Shown here piece by piece: positions 41,401 to 53,400 of a stretch of 64,000 nucleotides of DNA. Position numbers and translations under genes: made by a program. Origin of the DNA: Eremophila alpestris peregrina. Lineage: Eukaryota; Chordata; Aves; Passeriformes; Alaudidae. The notes under the pieces were generated by a model. It saw only the letters and a list, made by a program, of their open reading frames with translations. It did no database searches and was not told where the DNA came from. Each line of letters starts with the position of its first letter. Within the stretch, counting starts at the first letter, position 1. Where the stretch lies: the NCBI GenBank assembly GCA_009792885.1, contig WMCF01000008.1, forward strand, positions 19,705,578 through 19,769,577, in the 5' to 3' direction.

Positions 41401-44400
41401 GCTTAATTTTAAAACTATGTGTAACTATTACAGTTTTTAAAGAAAGAATGTCAGTTCAATTTCCTGGTAAAGCAATATTAGTCCCTTCTTTAGACTTAGG
41501 TACCTTTACCATGCACATGCAAATAAAAACTTTTCAGTAGCCAAGAATGTGTCCTGTCCCTTGACACAAAAAAAAACCAACCAAACAAACAAACAAAAAA
41601 AAACCCAAACGGTTTTCAAATTATGGATACAGATTCAGTCCTTATTTGAATGCAGGAATTACTCCTGTGCCAGGAAGACATAAAATCTGAGTTTAGCTCT
41701 TCTTTTGCAGCATTTAGCAAACAAATTAGACATTTGTGTTTGGATGTGTGAACCAGGAACAAACAATTTCTGTTGCAGCACTTTATTTCCTCATCTTATT
41801 AGTATAATGTGTTAGTCAAATTCAAATATCATTGGACAACACTGAATAAAAAATTGAAGGATGAAAACTCAAAATTATATGAAAAGAGAACAAATGAATT
41901 AGTATTTCTCACAGAATGAATTCTTCCATGAACCTGTGCCTGTTATTCGATTTATTATAATTGTGTGACTTTATTTGGTAGTCTAATTAAACAAAATTAA
42001 GTGGCTACTACTTCAATGTAGTAATAAACAAAGTAGTAAATGTGCATAAGAATACATTTATGTTATTATGAATACATTAGTCCTCCTGAATCCTAAAGAA
42101 TTTCCTTTGGAATTCCGTCAGGTGAAAAAGATACAACTATGGGAGAATAAGAAATGTTTAAATTTTATGATCTGATGGTGGAAATTATTAGTCTTGTTTC
42201 TCAAGCAAGTTTGGTTTGTTTTCTAGAAAAAACGTGTTTCTATCAACAGTTACATAAATACTGAGATTGTCCCATTTCTGTCCCCATGTGATTTGTCTTA
42301 TTTTTATACCCCAATCATCTCAAAATCTGATTTAGTCACTTTTGAATCAGGTAAGGTCTAAACAAAGCATCTACAGCTTCACTCACTGCCAGCATACACA
42401 GCAGATGCTACGATATCTCCCATATTTGCTTGTCATATAAATGAAAAAACTGTCTAACAGGATTATGAATTTTCCAGAAGCTTTGATTATTTTTTTCTCT
42501 TTCTATTCCTTAATTAAACTTAGTGATGTATGAAAGTGATCCCTCAGCAGGTAGAACCCCTGTGCAAATTGTAACCTTAGCAGTCCCATGGGCCTTTTTC
42601 CTGTCTCTGCTGTTTTCTTTCAGGACCACAATACAATACTGAATTAACAGTTACTGAGTAACATAAGTGGGGAAAATATGCAAAATATCAAAAAAAGCCT
42701 AAATTGAAAAGTGTCTTGGAACTGTGGAATATCCTGCTATGCACCATGAAGATATCAAAACCTGCACCATTAAGACCAGAGCCAGAGCTGGTTGCTCAGA
42801 GGCAGGAGCTCCTGCTCCCAGCTTGTCACTGCCTGGCCCAGAGCTGCACTGGGCACTGAGGCAACGCTGCAGATGTCAGCCTTGGCTGTGGTAGCCTTAA
42901 GGCAGAGGAGCAAGGGCCACGTGGGTGTGTCTGGGAGGTGATGGATTCAGGTGTGAGACTGAAGCAGCGCTCCTGCTGCGTCCCTGCTGCCGCTTCAGAG
43001 CTCTGAACATGAGCTGTGCTTTAATTCACCTCACTGTCCCCTGCCTGGCTAACCCAGTGTGACCCAGTGGTGGTGCTGCTGTCTGAGGGGTACGTTAGGT
43101 GGTCAGATATTAGAGATGTTTTCTGGTTGTTTCCTTTGGTTCTGAATCTGACCCTGCTCTGTCCTTAGCACAATCGGTGCTCACTGATTCCTTCCATGAG
43201 AGCTGGGTTAATTCTGTTCTTTAGTCATAAGGCAGAAGAAACAAAATTATAGTAGTGATGATGTATTTAAACTGTTTGGATCTGAATTGGGGCTGTCAGG
43301 CTGAGTTTTGGTTGCTTGTGGCACTCACACCCTGGAATTCAATGTTGCATTGAATACACTAATCTTAAACAGTAACTCAGGCATTGCAGCACAATACGTC
43401 ATGAAAATGTAATTAATCTGTATTGAGGGTGGAAGTGTAAATGAACTTACTGCTTAGTTTACCTTTAAGTGGTTGCATTTTATCACAAGCAATTGTATTT
43501 AAATTTAGCAATCAAATCAGGATGGAAGAACTTCATTATGGACAATCTGAGATGGTATAGAGCCATATTAATCTGCTGGTTTTGTTTGTACACCAATTTC
43601 TTTAAATAGCTTCTCTTCTCTTTTTTGTCCCAGCCAGATCTGATGCTATTCCCTCAGTTAGATTCATGAGCATTTATCAAGGGCCTATTTGTCTGGTTAT
43701 CTCTTTTACAGTATTACTACTAGCATCCTCATTTCACTGGTAGACTTATTTACCAGAGTTATGAATGCAAGAATATATATGCACAAAGTCTTCACTATAT
43801 TGCAAATGTCCTTACTGTTCCTGTACCTTCTATTTTTCCGATCTTGATCTGAAACTTGAGTTATTTTATTTTCCATGCTCCCCAACATCCCATCTACCTC
43901 CCTATCCTGCCATATTTCTCAGCTAACAAATGAAAAATAATTCACTTTTTTCACCCTAAGGGGATGTATTTTAAGTTTCCCACTACCATTTTCACATTTT
44001 TTAAATAAGAGCAACTGTGCTAAAAGATACAGGGAAATGAAGGAGGAAGGTGGTGTGATAAGAAAATCTTCTTACCTTAATTATGTGGCAACTGGGATAG
44101 ACATGCATACATTTATCTTCTGTTTCTTGGGGGGTTTGTTTTATTTTGTTTCTTATAGCAATGGATCAGCTACATCAGAAGATCTTTTCTGGAAACTGGA
44201 TGCTCTGCAGATGTTTGTTTTTGATCTTCACTGGCCAGAACCAGAATTTGCCCACCATTTAGAGCAGAGACTTAAACTCATGGCCACTGACATGATAGAA
44301 GCCTGCGTTAAAAGGTACCGTGTAAATGATCACTTAAAAATTGGGAGAGATTTGAAAATTAACACTGGAGGGGTCATGCTGGCTTGCAGAAGTATATCTA

Positions 44401-47400
44401 TACCAGAATCCTGTCACAAGAATCAGGACAGTTCTAAAGAGATCATGACTTGTGTTTATTTCCAGCATCTGGCAATCAGCTATTTGACAACATCTAGGAA
44501 ATACCAAGGAGAAGTTCTCTATCTGTTGTGAATAGACCCTTGGAAGGGAATAAATCAAGTTTGGTTTTTTCTATTCCATATTAGTGGCAAATATTAACAG
44601 AACTCAGAATTCTGCTAGAAGAAACCTTTCTCTTTTTGCACATTTCCTTCCCCCTTTACTACATTATTCCTCATGTTCAGTTAATAGTATTATTGAATTC
44701 GTCAGTTTTGGAGTACTGTCTTTATACAACAACCAAAAGAAGGTTGGCTTATAATCATCCAACTGAAACTAAGTTTTGTAGTGCTAAACTTCTGAAAATT
44801 CCAGAAAATGTAATGCTGTTTTTCCTTGAGCTTATCTTACTCTTATTAGTAGATACTTTTAAATTAATTTTAGATGATCTGAAAAGACCTCTGCCATAGC
44901 TTTCAGTAAATACCACTGAGTTTAGAAGAAATACCTATATGTCTACAAAATTTACATAGACATACAATGAGATGCTTCAGAAAGCTTAATCTGGACAAAT
45001 TCAAATACAGGGGTTTTTTTATAAAATAGAATGGGAAAAATAAATTTTGTAGATAATTTGTGTCAATCATAAAGTGTACAATATTGATAAGAAAGGCTAA
45101 ACAGAGAACCTTACAGATGACATAGCATTGCATTATTTTCTCTAAACACAGTAGGAAAAAGTAGAACCTCAGGCTCAGGATATGAGCCTGTTGCTTGAGC
45201 TAGAGTGATGAAATCATGATTAAAAACCAGAAACATATAAAAGAACTCTTCTGTTTGATTATGAAAGGGGAATGATACAGGGAATGAAATAAAAGTTAAA
45301 GCTCTAACAAAGAAAGGTAGGAAACACTAAAATTAAAGCAACTCATCTGTTCTAAAGAATTTGGCATAGAAGCTCAATTACAGTTATCTAAGAAATCTTG
45401 GAAAAATGGTGACATCTTAAAGGAAGACTATTAGTATAATCTTAGTCTAAAAACATTGAAAGAGTAGCAAAGAGATTCAGTGCTACTAATACATGGATTA
45501 TATTGATTTTGAGCTGGAAAAGAAAAAAAAAACCTTTACTGTCTTATCAACAGGACTATAAAATATATTAATATTTTAGACTTGATACATAATATACCAG
45601 TCTTAATATACTAATTATGTTTTTGTGTGGTCAAAATATGTCAGGTAGTAAACATTAGAGTAGCAACTCAGAAATAAATTATGGAATTCTTCTATTATAA
45701 CTCTTCTTGTGATATTATTATGATCTTAAGAATTTTTAAAACGGAAATTGTATTCTTCTGTTCCCATCTCCTAAAAATATTTTGTGAATTTCTGGTACCT
45801 ACATTTTAAAATAAGAGTGAAAATAAAACATTTTATCTTTAAGTATGTTGAATTATAGTTTATCTCAGTGACATTGCTCCTTGTTTACTCTGATATGAGA
45901 AGAAAATAGGGGGGTTCCATTATGTATCTCCTGATATGTCTTAAATTTCAATATAAATATTAATATTTTCTTAATATTAAACTCATTTTCTTTATTAAAA
46001 TTATCTTTCTGTTAAAACCAGAAGAGGATTTTTTTTCATAGAAGCAAGCATTTTATCTCATAAACTGCACTTTAGCATAGAAAAGCTGGAAAATAAGGGG
46101 TATTTTCATTGCTTTAAATAAAACACAAGGAAACATATTATCTAGAAAGCAAGAAGATAATACTTCTATTGTTCAACTGAATTCACTGAAGAAGTGCAGA
46201 ACCTTGAGATTACCATCAATGCAATTGCTTATTGAAAGGTTGATATTCTGAATTTACAGAAATTAAATTCTAAAATGTTCTCGTGCATATGTATATCATT
46301 AAGCCAACATGTTCAGTAAGCTTTATGCATGTTTACTGTGGTTGATCAGAATTATCAGAGATACTCATATAACAAATTGTGTTTTAATAAACAGAACAAG
46401 AATTGCATTTGAACTGAAGCTGCAGAAGACAAACAAATCAACAGACTTTCGTATACCTTCTGATCTGTGTACAATGTTCAACGTCTTAGTTGACGCCAAG
46501 AAACAGACAGCTAAACTCTGCATACTGGATGGGGGGCAAGAGGTAAGTGGAATTTTGTATGTTTAATCTCTGTGTTGGTTGATCTGAAACATACTGCAGA
46601 CTGTCCTTAGATTAATTTCAAACTAACTGAGATGCATCACGTAGCTCTGTTGGTACAGAAGTGTGCATCAGCTGATCCCTATAAGCATCATGCGAGACAC
46701 AACCCCTCATCTTCCACCAGAGAGCACACAGAGTGCTTCTGTAATTTGTTTGCTTTGACCTGTGAGTCTGTTGAACATTCAGAGGATTTCTTGACTCACA
46801 GCCCCTCCAGGAATTTCTCTCGGGTTGCAACAGAAAAAAAGCCCACTTCAGGACTCCTTTGTAATTGTAAAACAGAGCCAAAATATTGTCCTTTGCAGAC
46901 TGGTTTTAATTTAGTTAGGTTTGGTTTTAAATGGATTATAGACCCGGCATTCATGCTGAGGAAAATGCTGGAAACAGAGGAAAGAAACAACCAGGTAATT
47001 TAATGGGTTTTTTAATTTGGTCTCCAAGGACAGAGACCGTTTTGGCAGTAGTCTACTGTAGGACTGTAGACACTCCACAGTGGAACACTGATGTGCTTTT
47101 GAGGGATATGTAAACTTCCCTGACTTCTGTCATTCCCGTGTTGTCACTCCCAGCAGGAATAATCTGTGAAATGAAAAGGGTATGCTATGTAGGTTGGTGA
47201 GACCAGCAGCAGAAAATTAAAACTGTTCTTTCTGTGCTAACACATTAGCTTGTAATTTGGTTTGTAATCTGTTTTGTTTGGTTTTGGAGAGAAAAAAACA
47301 TTTTTCAGAATTTGGCAACAAAAAATCTATCTCTGCTTTAGACACCTTCACAATTTCACTATTTGGACATATTTTTTTCCATTGATTTTTGCATTTCTAT

Positions 47401-50400
47401 ATGTGTTCTTCATTTTATTGACTGATCTTTTCAAGTGAGCATATTCGATGTAATTGTCTTTTTTTTTTTTCCTAATCCAATGAGACATTCATCATTTTCC
47501 TGTTATACCCTGTCGTCTTTATTTTTCCTTTTGGTTTTCCGTGACATGAACCAGTTTGCTGGTCAATGGGTAAGTGTCTTTGCATTGTTTTTTAATTCAC
47601 ATTTTTTTCATTGACTATTAACAGCCACTTTTTATTTTAAAATACTGCTTTTCATGTTAATTTGTTAGCCAGGCCCTCAGAATTCCTTCACAGTCTGACT
47701 ATGCAAACAGACTGATCATCAGCTTCTCAGTTCCTTCTTGTTCATCCTCGAGGGCAATTCCAGATGAAGTCTTCACTTTTCTGCTTTTCAGACTCAGTGT
47801 CCTGTCTTACCAGGTCACAGAGTTTTGGATTCTTTCACCTCTCAGTGAGGCTCATCAGAAGTAAACCACAACTATCAACTCTTTGTCTGAGCTGATGCTG
47901 CTCTTTCACCTTTCATGTGTGTTCAAGCAGTAACCTGCAAAAACACACGTGCACATGATGCTTTGGGGACTGGCAAAACCAGCACCTCTCTAATGACCTG
48001 CAGACAGATGGCAAAACCCCCTTGTGTGCCACAATGTGCCTCTCCTCTTGCCTGCTCTGCATTGTGCCTCCTGCTCTGTCAGCCAGTCCACTGGGAGCCA
48101 AAGTTCAGCCATCTTCTTAAAGCCCAGAGTCAAATCATCTTCCACAAGGCTCTGAAGTTCTGTTTTGCTGAGGGTGACTGTTTTAGTGGAAATTAGCACT
48201 GGAGAGGAGTGGGTTAGAATGTTTATGATCTCACGGTTTTCAAAGTAAATAATGAAAAAAAATCAGATTAACGCAATATAAAAATTATTTCTAAAGAAGT
48301 TTCATGGTTTTGGAGCCTTGTGGTGGTTTTGGAAAAGCTTGATTCAGTTCTTTTTTTGCCTTGTTCGGAAGTGAAGTTACTGTTTATACTCCATTTCTAA
48401 AAATTATATCGCTTTGTGGTGAGAAAAAAGACAAAAAAATACAAGAAAAATGTAGGAACTCATCTTACATGCATAGATCCACTAATTTAATGTACTGTGG
48501 AGATAAAGTTGCAGACTCTTTCTGGGAGGGACAACTGATTTTTTATGGATCACGGGGTTATATATAGTTTTGACATTCATCATCAGTTATTCAATCAGAA
48601 TAATTGTTTATGGTTTCCAGACAGTAAGAAAGCATTGCCTTCTGAAGATTTGTGAGCAACAGAGATCACACATTGTTTGTGGTGACTTGACCCCTTAGCA
48701 GATCAAGACAATATTTTATTGGTCAAGACATTAATATGGTTGGAATATAATATGTATGAAAATGTAGGAAGCTTTTTGATGTATTTCTAGTATTCTCTTT
48801 TACAAACAAGAGTGACTATAGCTGTTTGTCTGAGTTGTGAATTTACATTTTTCAAGTGTTTTTAAACTTCAAACAAAATTGAGCCAAAATTGACATTTGC
48901 TGTCAGTACCTGTAGCATCTGTATGTAGGCAAACACATCTCATAGTTTTATTCTCTCTTAATTTAAACCCAAGTTTAATATCTGTGCTTTTTAGAAAATC
49001 ATTCCTAAAAATATTTAGCAGATCAGAATTAATGTTTCGAGTTGTATGGCAACTCTGAAACAAATGAAAAATAGCTTTAAAAACTTAGAGCTCTGAAAAC
49101 TATTCAGCTGGCAGCTGCTAAGTTAGGCTAATGTTTACACTGACCTCAGTACTTTTATTCCAAGCATTATGCTGTTAGCTGTTCCAAGTAGCCTTGAACT
49201 AGGAAGATAGGGTTAGTCTTTACAAGTCACATTTTCTGTGAAGTGGCTATTGGGGACAATCTTTACTGTCAGCTAAATGTTTCTAAAGGAAGAATTACTG
49301 TTTAAATTGATGTGCCTCCTTGACAGAATGGGATCCCTAGTTCTCGTTAATTTCAGAAGGGAGCTCCGTAGGATTATCTTAAAAGTCTTTCAGATTTATT
49401 TTAAAAGCATTTACTTAAAGGCACCTTCTTTATGAAAAAGCAAAAGAAAAAGTCTATGGAGAATGAAGTCTGTTTTATTATGCCTTCTATGGCCTATTAA
49501 TTTGTTGCCATCTATTCTGCTTTGTTGATGAAATTTTAATTTTGCCCTTGCTTGAGCATATTGTAAGATTTGTATAAACTGAAGCTCACTGTGCTAACAG
49601 AAAGGCTCTTTCAGGATGAACAATTGGAGCTCATTTTATTTCTAGAGGACATTTAAAATAACTTATGAATGAGAGTTGTCAGACATGAAATGCTGTATTA
49701 ATTAAATCTTATTCTAGTCTTTTTGCTTCTCCAGCTAAACCAACCCTTTAGAAAAAAATACATGGCCACCTTAATTATATAGGAGAAGACAAAAACTATC
49801 CTTCACATTCCTTTGCCTGAATAAGTATAAGAACTCAATTCATCTAAATAATAACCCCATTAGCTGCTTAACTCAACAGTGTACATGGGAAAATTTTCAA
49901 CACAGAATGTAAGAAACTGTTGATTGGGTGGATCATTTTCAAGGGTTTGTTCTTCTGATGTTCAAAATGATAATTTTAAGTAAATCTGATCTGGCAGGGT
50001 TATCAGCTTTGCACCATTTATGACTTATGACAAAAGTGTGTGTTCATATACATGCTAATGCTTTTTTATCTTTTGAATTACAGCAACAATACCATTCAAA
50101 AATAGATGACTTGATTGAAGAAGCTGTTAAAGAAATTATTTCACTTCTTGTTTCAAAGGTAAAACTATTTACATTTTATTTTGTAATGCAGCAGAAAATG
50201 GTTGAACTTTTGAGATGCATTCAAGTATCACACAGCTTTTCTACACGCAGCAAAATGGTGGGGGACAACATGATTTGTAAATACCACTCCTGCAAATAAT
50301 ACTGAATTTACAAAATTAAATTCTATAACAATTGAATAAACAATTTCTGTGCAGCCTGCTCTTGAGATAAGTTTGTCCTGTGTTTCTGTTGTAGATCATA

Positions 50401-53400
50401 ATTGCTAGCAGCTAATAGAACTGGTAGGACTAAATTTTATCAATATTGTCTTACATAATACCATGTGTTATTTTTTGTAGAATTTCTTACATGAGAACTT
50501 TCTTCCTATCATTCAGTATTTAAGTTTTATATTTAGAGGTGGAAAGTATCCAGAGTTTCAGTTTAACTTTTGGTCCAGAAACCATTTAACTAAAAATGTT
50601 TTATAAGTTATTGTTTCTTGAAATTGATTTTTTAGGCTTTTATATTTAAAAATAAAATATGTTTTGATGTGATATAAGGAGTTGGAGAACAGTGAAGAAA
50701 ACTTAAACAATGTTTTGTCTTTCTGTAGCACCTCTACTCCAGTAAAAGTCTTAAGTGATTGATATAAAAAAGAAGTTTCCATCCTAAATAGCAAATAATG
50801 ACAGAAAATAAAGATTTTTATAAGAAGCTATGTTATCTATACATTGCAAACTACCCAGAAATATCTGATTTTCAAAGTAGGATAAATAAGCCATTTATTT
50901 ACAATTTGTGAGTTAACAACAAAAATACTCTGGTCATATTTTTCATCATGCCTTTATTTTTGCTTGTCACAGCTTGCTTTGGGGGATGGGGGATGGGAAT
51001 CTGCTTTTTGGATTGACACCCATCAGTTGAAGAGGAAGGCTTTGTAGAATCATTACAGAAGTTTAAAATAAATGTGTCCACTTATTGATAACTGTGTAGA
51101 AGCCACACAGTTTTTGGTGTAAAAAGGAGCATTGATGTAAACATAATTACAAGCAGCTCAACTCAACAGTTTCAAGTTTTACATGTTGCCTGTCGTAGCT
51201 CCCAACTAATCTTCCAGTTTATGGTTTTAGTGTTAGTTAAAAGGAAGAGGAAGAAAGGGGAAATCGATCAGGAAAAATCATGCTATTAAAGGTTAAACTT
51301 CTTTATTTTTTTTTCTTAATATCTGAGATTATAAAGGAGAAATAATATAGTCATATTCCTTCTGGTTGTATGTACAAGAAATACTAGAGACAACTGCTGT
51401 CAATACAGAGGTATTTGCATTATTAGTTGTCACAGTAATACCAGAGGCTGAAATGTCAAAACAGGAAGCAAATATTCCATGTCATTGGCTGATCATTGGA
51501 AGCTTAACTAGTGTCTCCTCCCTTGAGATGTGAAATACCAGTGACATCCTGATTGCTTGTTTCAAGGCAGAAAGCTTCTGAGGGTACAAAGGAGGGCTGA
51601 GCTTTAGCTCTGGTTCTGGCCAGAAAAATTGCATATCAATGTACATGATAGCCATATGCATTCATCTTTTGCATCTAATGCATTTTCATTATTTTCCAGC
51701 CTTTACCTCTTTTTTATCTCCTTTGTGTCTCAGTGGAATAAGTGTTTCAATCATTGTTTTTAGCTGCAAGTCACTTATGAAACTGAAAATAGTACTTTTC
51801 CTTCGGTGAGGTTTTACTTGTTAAGAACTGTATGGGGCAGTTTTTACACAAGACACATCAGTCTAAAGCGTTCAAGGAATCCCAGGAACAGCACAAACAG
51901 TGAACAAAGCACAGTGTGTCTCAGGGTAACCAATTCATAGAATGTGAGGTATGCACAGAAATGCTTTGAGAGTTTCACAAGTCCGTACACTGACATCTCA
52001 GAAAACAAGTTTCCAGCTACATAACTAACTAAGCCTTTTGTTTAAACAGACATCCTTGACACTGAAATGTTTTGCTCTCTGTTATTCTGAGTCCCACTTG
52101 TACTGGATTTGTATGTTGGCACTGCAGACACCATGTTGTTTATGAAATCAGCCTTTTCCTTAGCCCATCTTTGCATAATAAAGTTGAACACTTTTCTGCA
52201 GAAAGAATCCTTGTCAATCAGATAAAATGAGGTAAAGTATGAACAGCAGCTTCTCATAGGCATGCGACTGCAAAGCAGAAAGATGGTATTTGGTCTAATA
52301 AAGCAGGTGCAGAAACAACTGCCACTCTCTCTCATGATGTGGGTTTATTCTTTGATTGGCATCTATGTACCGGTGTCTTAATTAATCACTGTAAATATGA
52401 CAGGTTAGATTGATAAATGACAAATGTAGGTTTGCACTTGCTCCTGCTCCTTGAACTGTTAAGAGCAGGGCTTATTGTAAAGTGATGATCTCAATTCCTC
52501 TGGAGGTGACACTGTTGTGACACTGTTACAGGGCCCATTAACAGCATGCCAGATGGAATTTTGTTCTGTCCTCACACTCATAAAATGATACTCTTGGTTG
52601 TGGGAATGACTGTGTTGGGAGCAAGGGATGGCTTTTAAAACAATCTGTATAAACTGGAAAGCAATTTATATGTGTAATACAATGGCTGACATATTTTATG
52701 TTACATACTGTGAATTACTTGAGCAACGTAACATCACAGAGGGACGTGAAAAGGGAATTTGTTTGCTTTAAGGCAAATTTGGGGGAGTTTAAACATTAAA
52801 GCTGTAATTAATGCCATTAATATGATTTTTTTTTTCATCAAAACAAAATTTTGGCAAAAACACCTATTCATACCTCTTATTGAGGAGTCACACTACTCAG
52901 AAAATAGCAAGTGAAAGTCCTGGGGAGAGAAATCACATCATACCAGAGACTTTGGGCATACATTTTCTTGCTTCCTTCTTGGCCATGGAGTAGCAGCTCA
53001 ACAGCTCATGCTGCTGACAGAAAGCCAGTGCTATTTTCAGGTGAAAATCAGAGGTTTTCTATTTAATAGCAAAGAGAAGAGAAACATGGTATCACAATCA
53101 CCACCTTTAGCACTTGTGCTCCATCATCTTTGAAGCTGCGGTCCTAGAAAATAACAGGGGGTTTCTACCCAAAATACATGCTGGGTACACACACTGCTAT
53201 ATTCAACCACATTCTAGAGGCAGCAGTGTTGTGGTGGAAGCAGGCCCACCTCAGGAAAACTTTGGGCTGGGTTTCTATTTCTGCAGTGTTTCAGCAGTTT
53301 CCATCTGTTTGATCAATACGTGAAGCTGCAGAAAGAAGGTTATCCTTGATTTCAGCACTTTGTGAAGTGCAGAAAGTGATCAGATTTACAGTTCATGTTG

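Larger units (their letters stand above)
36281..44158 (+). other. CADPS2: CADPS2 intron G/H (7.9 kb)
   Basis: It starts with the unusual donor gtgtgt and ends at tttcttatag. Contains two antisense CR1 fragments (37071-37400, 41160-41240), a CA-rich low-complexity tract (41568-41610) and a GC-rich patch (42760-43100). No gene seen. Confidence 0.85.

Noticed and set aside
44037..44531. 164-codon ORF, the longest in the window, as a separate gene
   Set aside because: Its middle is CADPS2 exon H in frame. The ends are intronic read-through on both sides of clear splice sites.
46632..47003. 123-codon + strand ORF, with an 87-codon ORF on the opposite strand over the same bases
   Set aside because: No family resemblance, Cys/His/Ser-rich composition, no start or splice context. 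A few frames this long are expected by chance in six frames of 64 kb.
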